From: an uncultured Rhodospirillales bacterium
GTDB taxonomy: Bacteria > Pseudomonadota > Alphaproteobacteria > Rhodospirillales > 2-02-FULL-58-16
Length of the DNA: 5,020 nucleotides
Direction: 5' to 3'
Assembly (NCBI GenBank): GCA_913053795.1
Contig: CAJXGZ010000185.1
Location: forward strand, 1 to 5,020
The position numbers and the translations under genes were made by a program. This document shows positions 1-5,020 of this stretch, in pieces. A model generated the notes under the pieces. It was not told where the DNA came from. It searched no databases and was given only the letters and a program-made list of their open reading frames with translations. How positions within the stretch are numbered: position 1 is the first letter of the stretch; each line of letters begins with the position of its first letter.

Positions 1-446
1 AGGAAGGGAGACCCCGTCTGGGCGCATACCTGGGCGATAGCGTGGCTTTCCATATCAACGGCGACGGCGCCTGTCTCCGCGTAAAGCCGGCGCTTGTCCT
101 CGCGCTTGCCGACCACCCGGCTTGAGCCCACAAGAGCGCCGCCGATGACGGTTTCGCCATCAAGCTTCGCCAACAGCCGCGCCCGCCAATACCCGTCCAC
201 TTGGATGCGGCGTCCGTCCTCAAGGATCACGGTTTCGGGAACGACCAGCGCGCCGGACTTGAGGGCCGGGCCAAGCCCACCGCAAAAGCCGAAACTGAGA
301 AGCGCCTGGCGCCCCTCACCCAACAGTGCGCGGGCGGTTTCGGCGGCGCGGGCGGGACCGGGACCGGAGCAACGCACAGACGGGAACCCCTTGCCGAGGC
401 ATTTGGCCTCGCGGACCATTCCGGTGATGATCCCGAGCTTCGCCAC
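1..446 (-). CDS. hpnG: HpnG, hopanoid-associated nucleoside phosphorylase/nucleosidase (partial, C-terminus outside window)
   Basis: HpnG belongs to the purine nucleoside phosphorylase / MTA-SAH nucleosidase fold. It cleaves adenine from adenosylhopane to give the ribosyl (or phosphoribosyl) hopane used for extended hopanoids. The 148 codons present start with MAKLGIITGMVREAK (GTG start), followed by a glycine-rich substrate-loop strand SFGFCGGLGP at residues 51-60 and ALVVP at 66-70. The family's catalytic-site block VDMESH lies at residues 130-135. The usual length is a little over 200 residues, so about the last third is missing at the left edge. The start must be GTG at 446-444, because the preceding in-frame codon is the shc stop TGA (449-447). 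I see no Shine-Dalgarno sequence, so translation is probably coupled to shc. The gene order shc-hpnG is the usual one in alphaproteobacterial hpn operons. Identity is firm; the exact reaction product is family knowledge. Confidence 0.9.
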   Translation of the reverse strand, partial: MAKLGIITGMVREAKCLGKGFPSVRCSGPGPARAAETARALLGEGRQALLSFGFCGGLGPALKSGALVVPETVILEDGRRIQVDGYWRARLLAKLDGETVIGGALVGSSRVVGKREDKRRLYAETGAVAVDMESHAIAQVCAQTGSPF

Positions 447-2378
447 TCACATACCGTGGAGGGGATGCTTGGAGTTGCTGTCCTTGAGGTTGCGGTAGCG
501 CGACAGGGCCCATGTGGTGAAATAGGCGCTGTAGCCGTGGTACCTCAGGTAAAAGATGCGCGGGAAACCGACGGCGTTGAAGTATTCCTCATGCCACTTG
601 CCGCCGTCGCGCGGGGCGTTCATCAGGTACGTTACGCCGCGCTTGACCGGCTCGCTGTCCACTTCGCCCACCGCCATCAGGCCGAGCAGCGCCCAGGAGG
701 TCTGGGACGGCGTGCTCTCCTTGACCTCGTCGCGACGGTACTGCCAGTAGGACGCGCAGTCCTCGCCCCATCCGTTGTCGGGGCGCTGGCAGGACTTGAG
801 CCAATCCACGGCTTTGCGAATATGGGGCGCGTTCATGTCCTTGCCGAGAACATTGTAGACGTTCAGAACCGACCAGGTGCCATAGACGTAATTATTGCCC
901 CAGCGGCCGAACCAGGAGCCGTCCTCCTCTTGATCATCGCGCAGGAATTTGAGTCCCTTGGCCACCACCGGATGATCCCGGGCATAGCCCAACTGGCCCA
1001 GCATGCCGAGGCAGCGGGCGGTCACGTCGGCGGTAGGCGGGTCCAGCAGGGCGCCGTGATCGGCGAAGGGAATATGCTGGAGGAAGAAGTATTCGTTGTC
1101 AGCGTCAAAGGCGCCCCAACCACCGTTTTCGCTCTGCATGCCGATGACCCACTCGGCGCCGCGTTCGATGTTCTCGCGGTATTTTTCGGGGTCGATCCTG
1201 TGCAGCGCCATCACCACCACCGCCGTGTCATCGACGTCTGGATAGTAATCGTTCCAGTACTGGAAAGCCCAGCCGCCGGGGCGCAAATGCCCGCGGTTGG
1301 CCTTCCAATCCCCCATCACATCGAGAATCTGGCGCCCGGCCAGCCAATCGGCGGCCTTGGTCATGATGGAATCCTTGGGGTCCACCCCCGCCTCCAGCAT
1401 GGCCAGGGCGGCGAGGCCGGTGTCCCACACCGGCGACAGGCAAGGCTGGCAATATCCCTGGTCCTCCTCCAGCACCAGCAGCTTGTCGATGGACTTGCGG
1501 GCGACCACATAGTCAGGATGGTCGCGTGGATAGCCCAGCGCGTCCATGGCCATGACGCTGATGGCCATGGCGGGAAAGATGCCGCCCAAGCCGTCCTCGC
1601 CGTTGAGCCTTTCAATGACGAACTCCATGGCCTTGTCGATGGCTTTTTTCTCAAGGAATTTAGGCATCAGGGGAAGGATATAACGGGCTATGCGGTCAAA
1701 GCCGATCAACAGAGAGCCCAGCCAATTGCCGGTGGGGTTGGTGATGTATTTTCTTTCCTTCTTGGCCGGAGTCACGAACAGCTCCTCAATGCCGACTTTG
1801 CGTGGGTTGCGGGCGGTCGGCTTGAGGGCCGCCAACACCATCAGCGGCACCATCACCGTACGCGACCAGTAGGACACCTTGTCGATATGAAAGGGCGCCC
1901 AGGTGGGCAGCAGCAAGGATTCGATGCGGATCACCGGCACCGCCCGCCAGGGCGCCTGTCCGAACAGGGCCAGGGCGAAGCGGGTGAAGACGTTGGATTT
2001 AGCGGCGCCGCCGTGACCGAGGATGGCGTGGCGGGCGAACCGCATATGCGGAGCGTCAATGTCCTCGCCGGTCAGCTTGAGGGCGTAGTAGGCCTTGACG
2101 GAGGCGCTCATGTTGAAATCGCCGTCGTAATAGAGGGGCCAGCCGCCGTGGTCCCCTTGCAACGCGCGCAGATAGGCGGCCAGCTTGGCCTCGATCTTGT
2201 CATTGGGCTCGCCCAGATAATGATTGAGGAAGATGTACTCGGCCGGAATGGTGACGTCGGCCTCCAACTCGAAGACCCAATGGCCGTCCGTGTCCTGGCG
2301 CTTGGCCAGCCAATCGGAAGCCTCCCCGATGACCTTATTTAGTTCTTCCTTATCGACAGGTTTTTCCACGTCCAACAT
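447..2378 (-). CDS. shc: Squalene-hopene cyclase (Shc/HpnF)
   Basis: This membrane-associated class II triterpene cyclase protonates squalene and folds it into hopene and hopanol, the committed step of hopanoid synthesis. The protein has 643 residues, a normal length for the family. The catalytic acid motif DVDD is at residues 381-384, in the context YYPDVDDTAVV. Repeated QW motifs occur throughout: QDTDGHW (28-34), QGDHGGW (74-80), QSENGGW (415-421), QEEDGSW (483-489) and QRPDNGW (531-537), with a final GGKW near 592-595. These stabilise the two alpha-barrel domains. The ATG at 2378 is supported by AGGA five bases upstream. The gene is separated from hpnE by an AT-rich 84-base gap that may hold its own promoter, and its TGA is followed immediately by the hpnG start. 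No frameshift or missing key residue was seen. Confidence 0.97.
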   Translation of the reverse strand: MLDVEKPVDKEELNKVIGEASDWLAKRQDTDGHWVFELEADVTIPAEYIFLNHYLGEPNDKIEAKLAAYLRALQGDHGGWPLYYDGDFNMSASVKAYYALKLTGEDIDAPHMRFARHAILGHGGAAKSNVFTRFALALFGQAPWRAVPVIRIESLLLPTWAPFHIDKVSYWSRTVMVPLMVLAALKPTARNPRKVGIEELFVTPAKKERKYITNPTGNWLGSLLIGFDRIARYILPLMPKFLEKKAIDKAMEFVIERLNGEDGLGGIFPAMAISVMAMDALGYPRDHPDYVVARKSIDKLLVLEEDQGYCQPCLSPVWDTGLAALAMLEAGVDPKDSIMTKAADWLAGRQILDVMGDWKANRGHLRPGGWAFQYWNDYYPDVDDTAVVVMALHRIDPEKYRENIERGAEWVIGMQSENGGWGAFDADNEYFFLQHIPFADHGALLDPPTADVTARCLGMLGQLGYARDHPVVAKGLKFLRDDQEEDGSWFGRWGNNYVYGTWSVLNVYNVLGKDMNAPHIRKAVDWLKSCQRPDNGWGEDCASYWQYRRDEVKESTPSQTSWALLGLMAVGEVDSEPVKRGVTYLMNAPRDGGKWHEEYFNAVGFPRIFYLRYHGYSAYFTTWALSRYRNLKDSNSKHPLHGM

Positions 2379-2383
2379 TTTTG

Positions 2384-2387
2384 TCCT
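2384..2387 (-). promoter_or_regulatory. Ribosome binding site of shc
   Basis: On the minus strand the sequence reads CAGGACAAAATG, with AGGA five bases before the shc ATG. It is the clearest Shine-Dalgarno match in the window and fixes the shc start at 2378. Confidence 0.6.
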
Positions 2388-2411
2388 GACGTCTAATTTT
2401 TTGCTCGATTT

Positions 2412-2439
2412 ATGATTTGAACCAGCGTTTTTTTGTCAA
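2412..2439 (-). promoter_or_regulatory. Possible sigma-70-type promoter for shc-hpnG
   Basis: The 84-base hpnE-shc gap is about 37% GC by count, far below the flanking genes. On the minus strand it contains an exact TTGACA (2439-2434). Sixteen bases later comes AATCAT (2417-2412), which matches 4 of 6 bases of TATAAT. An alternative -10, CATAAA (2414-2409), sits at a 19-base spacing. Transcription would begin about 25-30 bases before the shc ATG. The -35 is good and the -10 is weak, so this may be an internal promoter that separates shc-hpnG expression from hpnD-hpnE. No terminator hairpin was seen in the gap, so read-through from hpnE is also expected. Confidence 0.35.
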
Positions 2440-2462
2440 AATCCGGCGTATTGTTCAAGAGA

Positions 2463-3749
2463 TTATCCGGATATTATTTCGGCGGCGGCGTTTTGCCCGG
2501 AGCGAATGGCGCCTTCAATGGTCGCGGGCAGGCCGGTATTAGTCCAATCACCCGCCAAAAGCAAGTTGCGCCATTTCGTCACGGGACCGGGTCTTCGCAT
2601 GATTTCTTCCGGCGTTTGGGCAAAGGTGGCGCGTTTCTCCTTGACGATCCGAACCGGAGGCATGGGGGCGCCGCCAAGACCAAGCGCCATGGCCACCTCG
2701 GGCCACAAACGCCCGGCGAGGACTTCGTTGGACTCACCGGCGAGGTGATCCGCGGCGCTGATGGTCACCGAGGCGATGCCGCCGCGCACGAAAAGCCATT
2801 GGGAGACTCCGCCCACCAATCCCAGCAAGGAAACGCCCGCTGAGACGCTAGAGCGTTTTTCCTCCATCAGGAAGTGGGCGTTGACGATGGCGCGAGATCC
2901 CCTTGGCGCCTCAAGCCCCGGGATCAGGTCCGCCGCGGTGAGGGGAGGAACCGCCAACACCACATGATCGCCGTCACCCAAGACAACGTTATCGCCGCCG
3001 CCGAAATCAAGGGACGCCGCCTTGTCCACGGATAACTCAATGGACTTGAGGCGATGGTTGAAGAGGACTTTGTTTTCCAGCTTCTTAAGCGCCGGGAGGA
3101 TAAAGCTCTCGCTCAATCCTTCACGGACGACTCGCGGCGAACAAGCGGCGGCGCCTAGCCCCAGCGTCTCGCCAAGCACCGCCGCCATAAGCGACGCCGC
3201 CCCTTCCTCGGCTGAAATATTGAGAACGCCGACGCACAGAGGCTCCCAGAAGTTTCGGAAGACGGGGGCCTCAACGTCAAGAATCCCAGCCACCGTAGCG
3301 CCGGGTCCGGCCCGGCTGAGGCGGAAGCCGTCCAGGTAATCCCTGAAGCGGCCGCCCGGAACCCTGAGAAGGCAACTCAACCCGGCGGGAACCGTCCAGC
3401 GCCCCCCATTCTCCAAATCAAGAAACGCAAACCCCGGGGGGACACAGGGGGGTGTCCCCCCTATTTTCAATGCGGGGGGCGCCCCCGCGACCCCCGCGCC
3501 CTCTGGAGCTACAAGACTGTCCGCGGCGCCGATTTCGCTCAAGTATGCGAGGGCCGACCGGTTGCCGCTCAAAAGCAAATGATTGCCGTTGTCGATTCTT
3601 CGGTCCAACTTGGAGTCAAGATACGAGCGGCAGCGTCCACCGGCGTATCCAGCCGCCTCGTGCACCGTCACGTTCAAACCGGCGGCGTCAATCCGAACCG
3701 CGCATGAAAGGCCGGCGAGACCAGCGCCGATCACATGGACCGAAGACAT
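2463..3749 (-). CDS. hpnE: HpnE, FAD-dependent hydroxysqualene reductase (squalene-associated desaturase family)
   Basis: HpnE is a flavoprotein of the amine oxidase/phytoene desaturase superfamily that reduces hydroxysqualene to squalene, the last step of the HpnC-D-E route. The 428-residue protein opens with an FAD-binding Rossmann motif, GAGLAG, at residues 8-13. The ribose-binding acid is E31, followed by GGR at 37-39 and the HLLLSGN block at 57-63. The C-terminal FAD motif LLAGDWTNTGLPATIEGA lies near 397-414. The start chosen is ATG at 3749, directly before the Rossmann strand. It overlaps the hpnD stop by one base (TGATG), a classic translational coupling. An upstream in-frame ATG at 3782 would only add 11 residues from inside hpnD. 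Residues of about 83-105 (EGAGVAG...PPCVPP) are encoded by a palindromic GC-run segment, look foreign to the family, and interrupt the stretch before FAFLDLENGGRW. The frame stays open through it, so the protein may still work. Confidence 0.92.
   Translation of the reverse strand: MSSVHVIGAGLAGLSCAVRIDAAGLNVTVHEAAGYAGGRCRSYLDSKLDRRIDNGNHLLLSGNRSALAYLSEIGAADSLVAPEGAGVAGAPPALKIGGTPPCVPPGFAFLDLENGGRWTVPAGLSCLLRVPGGRFRDYLDGFRLSRAGPGATVAGILDVEAPVFRNFWEPLCVGVLNISAEEGAASLMAAVLGETLGLGAAACSPRVVREGLSESFILPALKKLENKVLFNHRLKSIELSVDKAASLDFGGGDNVVLGDGDHVVLAVPPLTAADLIPGLEAPRGSRAIVNAHFLMEEKRSSVSAGVSLLGLVGGVSQWLFVRGGIASVTISAADHLAGESNEVLAGRLWPEVAMALGLGGAPMPPVRIVKEKRATFAQTPEEIMRRPGPVTKWRNLLLAGDWTNTGLPATIEGAIRSGQNAAAEIISG
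3435..3503. repeat. Palindromic, G/C-run-rich repeat-like element inside hpnE
   Basis: Two strong inverted repeats stand side by side. The first is GGGGGGACAC (3436-3445) with GTGTCCCCCC (3452-3461), a perfect 10-base stem with a 6-base loop. The second is GCGGGGG (3472-3478) with CCCCCGC (3482-3488) around a 3-base loop. CCCCCGCG then occurs twice (3482-3489 and 3491-3498). The segment of about 69 bases is a multiple of three and is read through in the hpnE frame as a Gly/Ala/Pro-rich insert. Nothing similar occurs elsewhere in the window, so its status as a genomic repeat family is inferred from its structure only. Confidence 0.5.
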
Positions 3750-4618
3750 CAAAACATCCCGTATCGGAAGGCGATCCAACATTTTTGCAATTTCGACAGC
3801 CTGACCTGTTCGTCAATTCGGCCCCATCCCCGCGCTTTCAGTTTTTCCAAGATGCGTCTGTACACATGCATCATCATCACGGCGGGGCGCATCTGGTTGC
3901 GGCCACATTTGGAAAGCGCCTCTTCGGCCTCCGAGAAACGCCGGGTGGCGATCTCCGCCACCTCGGCGCAGACGCCAGCGATGGCGTGATTGTTGATCAC
4001 GGCGGCAGGCTCGGTCTCGGAAATTCCATGGGCGGCCAGCATGTCCGCAGGAAGGTAAAGACGGCCCCGTTCGGCGTCTTCGCTAATGTCGCTGAGGATG
4101 TTGGTCAACTGCAAGGCATGGCCCAAGGCGTGAGCCACCCGATCGCCGTTTTCCTCGTCAACGCCGAACACCCGGTTGGACAATCGTCCGACGGCGCAGG
4201 CCACCCGGTCGCAATAAAGAAACAACTCGTCCAAATCGGAAATGGCCAGCTTGTCGGCGGCGTCCATCTCCATGCCGTCGATGAGCGCCAGAAAATCCTT
4301 TTTACGGAGACCGAAACGCTTGATGGGCTCCACCAAGGCCTGAGCCACGGGCAGACGGGAGGGGGCGCCTTCGTAAAGACGACCGATCTCTTCACGCCAC
4401 TGATTAAGGAGGGCCATCTTGGCGTCCGCCTCCCCCTCATCATCGGCAATATCATCCACCCCCCGGCAATAGGCGTAGACGGCGTACATGCCGTTGCGCC
4501 TCTCTTCGTCCAACCGGCGCATAGCCCAAAAAAAAGACGAGCCAGCCCGCCTGACAATGGCCTCGGCGTAGTCCCTAGCTTGAACGGGGGTAAGGGTTTG
4601 ATGCGCAATTTCATCCAT
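3749..4618 (-). CDS. hpnD: HpnD, presqualene diphosphate synthase
   Basis: HpnD is a trans-isoprenyl diphosphate synthase of the squalene/phytoene synthase family that joins two farnesyl diphosphates into presqualene diphosphate. From the ATG at 4618 it has 289 residues, close to the family's usual size. The first Asp-rich, Mg-diphosphate-binding motif is YCRGVDDIADDEG, with DDIAD at residues 55-59. The second is DISED at 177-181, followed by RGRLYLP (184-190). The N-terminal SSFFWAMRRL (27-36) block is also typical. The start is not certain. ATG at 4627 would give MCAM..., and the frame stays open to an ATG at 4771, but that extension would overlap the hpnC tail in another frame and does not look like HpnD. 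No clear Shine-Dalgarno sequence stands before 4618 or 4627. The C-terminus ends in TGA, which shares its A with the hpnE ATG. The usual Arg just before the second motif (LRD) is Ser here. Confidence 0.92.
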   Translation of the reverse strand: MDEIAHQTLTPVQARDYAEAIVRRAGSSFFWAMRRLDEERRNGMYAVYAYCRGVDDIADDEGEADAKMALLNQWREEIGRLYEGAPSRLPVAQALVEPIKRFGLRKKDFLALIDGMEMDAADKLAISDLDELFLYCDRVACAVGRLSNRVFGVDEENGDRVAHALGHALQLTNILSDISEDAERGRLYLPADMLAAHGISETEPAAVINNHAIAGVCAEVAEIATRRFSEAEEALSKCGRNQMRPAVMMMHVYRRILEKLKARGWGRIDEQVRLSKLQKCWIAFRYGMF

Positions 4619-4724
4619 GGCGCACATGAATACCACGGAGAAGGCGGGTTCATCCACCTTCGTTGTAGATTCGCCCTTTCCAGACCCCTCCCCTGCCCCG
4701 CCGCGCCGGAAGCAAGGGAAAGCG

Positions 4725-4922
4725 TTACGAGAAAACAACCTGCAAGACGCCACGCAAAACGCACCAAACATATCCAGGTTTGGAAAGAACCACCCGGCGG
4801 GCGCCTAAGGGATCGCGGCGGCGCAAGAGACCGTTCAGCCGTTCGGCGATGTTGACGATGGACGCCGACTCCATTGCCAGACGGCGCGAACGCAACCCGC
4901 CCGGCAGTTCCATGCCTTCCAT
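4725..4922 (-). pseudogene. hpnC: 3' remnant of hpnC (hydroxysqualene synthase), 5' part lost
   Basis: HpnC converts presqualene diphosphate to hydroxysqualene and normally precedes hpnD. This minus-strand frame ends in TAA (4727-4725), 106 bases before the hpnD ATG. It reads like the extreme C-terminus of HpnC: ELPGGLRSRRLAMESASIV, then an LLRRRDPLGAR block and VVLSKPGYVWCVLRGVL. The pattern of a MES-type helix, a DPL-x-x-R block and a following LSK is what I recall from HpnC C-termini. A full HpnC is roughly 270-300 residues, and only about 60-65 are present. The frame is open only to about 4961, with TAA at 4964-4962. Upstream of about 4925 no frame continues HpnC, and a plus-strand gene begins instead. 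It is probably non-functional as it stands, so an intact hpnC would have to lie elsewhere. If the join is an assembly error, the gene is merely cut off. Confidence 0.55.
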
Positions 4923-5020
4923 GCCCGCGACACCGGTCTCCGGCGAAGATGCTGGAGACCTTTACTTTTATCAACTCGATAACATCACCCTGGCCAAAGG
5001 CGAGCGCGGTTACTTCCCGC
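4849..5020 (+). CDS. DUF4139-like protein fragment, apparently 5'-truncated and continuing beyond the right edge
   Basis: In the plus-strand frame containing ATGs at 4849, 4858, 4912 and 4921 the sequence reads to the window end without a stop. From about 4942 it reads GEDAGDLYFYQLDN followed by ITLAKGERGYFP. This resembles the domain core of DUF4139 (mucoidy-inhibitor-A-like) proteins, in which a 'LYxY-x-(V/I)TLxKGER-xxxPLF' stretch is typical. In that family several hundred residues usually precede this point, and they are absent here. The frame is closed by TAG at 4666-4668, and the part left of about 4920 coincides with the hpnC tail on the other strand. None of the ATGs has a ribosome binding site. 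The recognisable part probably begins near 4921-4935, and 4849 is only the first ATG. The function of the family is poorly known. The family call is from memory and moderate. Confidence 0.4.
   Translation, partial: MLTMDADSIARRRERNPPGSSMPSMPATPVSGEDAGDLYFYQLDNITLAKGERGYFP
4908..4925. repeat. Perfect 9-base tandem duplication at the hpnC/DUF4139 junction
   Basis: TTCCATGCC occurs at 4908-4916 and again at 4917-4925 with no spacer. In the hpnC frame this is a repeated Gly-Met-Glu triplet. It lies where the recognisable HpnC sequence ends, so it may mark slippage or a repair scar at the breakpoint, or may be chance. Confidence 0.5.
4935..4960. repeat. 7-base inverted repeat (hairpin) next to the junction
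   Basis: GGTCTCC (4935-4941) and GGAGACC (4954-4960) are perfect reverse complements separated by 12 bases. The hairpin sits just right of the point where coding sense switches strand. There is no T-run on either side, so it is not a good intrinsic terminator. It could be a recombination or template-switch site, or coincidence inside a coding sequence. Confidence 0.4.

Noticed and set aside
201..2342. A 713-codon open frame on the plus strand, antisense to shc
   Set aside because: It is a mirror of the GC-rich shc codon pattern. The translation is His/Gly/Val/Ala-rich without any recognisable domain, while the opposite strand encodes a textbook squalene-hopene cyclase.
3436..3461. Strong hairpin as a terminator of hpnD transcription
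   Set aside because: It lies about 290 bases inside hpnE without a following T-run and in frame with the coding sequence. A repeat-element insert explains it better.
3750..3782. Upstream ATG for hpnE at 3782
   Set aside because: It would place 11 residues before the Rossmann motif from within the hpnD coding region. The TGATG-coupled ATG at 3749 puts the FAD motif at the usual distance.
4619..4771. N-terminal extension of HpnD to the ATG at 4771
   Set aside because: The extra 51 residues do not resemble HpnD. They overlap the hpnC tail in a different frame, and the family's conserved N-terminus begins around the 4618 ATG.
3452..4855. A 467-codon plus-strand open frame antisense to hpnE and hpnD
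   Set aside because: It spans two well-supported genes in antisense, has a low-complexity composition, and starts inside the palindromic segment. It is best seen as a compositional shadow.
4935..4960. Hairpin as a transcription terminator
   Set aside because: The stem is only 7 bases with a 12-base loop and has no T-tract on either strand, and it lies inside apparent coding sequence.
4105..4974. A 289-codon minus-strand frame with a hydrophobic, signal-peptide-like stretch
   Set aside because: It overlaps hpnD out of frame over most of its length, and the hydrophobic part comes from the frame-shifted hpnC tail. It has no domain similarity.

Overview
The window is a hopanoid (bacterial sterol-analogue) biosynthesis locus read from the minus strand, most likely from a GC-rich alphaproteobacterium such as a Rhodospirillales or Magnetospirillum-like organism. 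That assignment rests on the hpnC-hpnD-hpnE-shc-hpnG gene order, the GC-rich codon use and the overall look of the proteins. It is an inference, not a database match.

Layout, in order of transcription (right to left): a 3' remnant of hpnC (about 4922-4725), hpnD (4618-3749), hpnE (3749-2463), an 84-base AT-rich gap with a possible promoter, shc/hpnF (2378-447), and the first 148 codons of hpnG (446 to the left edge, where the gene runs out of the window). hpnD and hpnE share one base (TGATG). hpnG begins on the codon directly after the shc stop, in the same frame. No tRNA, rRNA, CRISPR array, transposase or clear terminator was seen.

How the genes work together (established for the families): HpnD condenses two farnesyl diphosphates to presqualene diphosphate, HpnC converts this to hydroxysqualene, and HpnE reduces that to squalene. 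Shc then cyclises squalene to the pentacyclic hopene/hopanol skeleton. HpnG removes adenine from adenosylhopane (made by HpnH, not in view) on the way to extended, side-chain-bearing hopanoids.

Two parts are not ordinary. First, hpnC keeps only its C-terminal end. Within about 30 bases the sequence changes to a plus-strand reading frame that looks like a DUF4139-type protein lacking its own N-terminus and leaving the window on the right. Both genes therefore lose their 5' parts at one breakpoint near 4910-4945, which also carries a 9-base tandem duplication and a 7-base inverted repeat. This is either a real rearrangement or a chimeric join in the assembly. Second, hpnE carries an in-frame, strongly palindromic, G/C-run-rich segment (about 3435-3503) that encodes some 23 residues I do not expect in HpnE. 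It looks like a small palindromic repeat element inserted into a coding gene.
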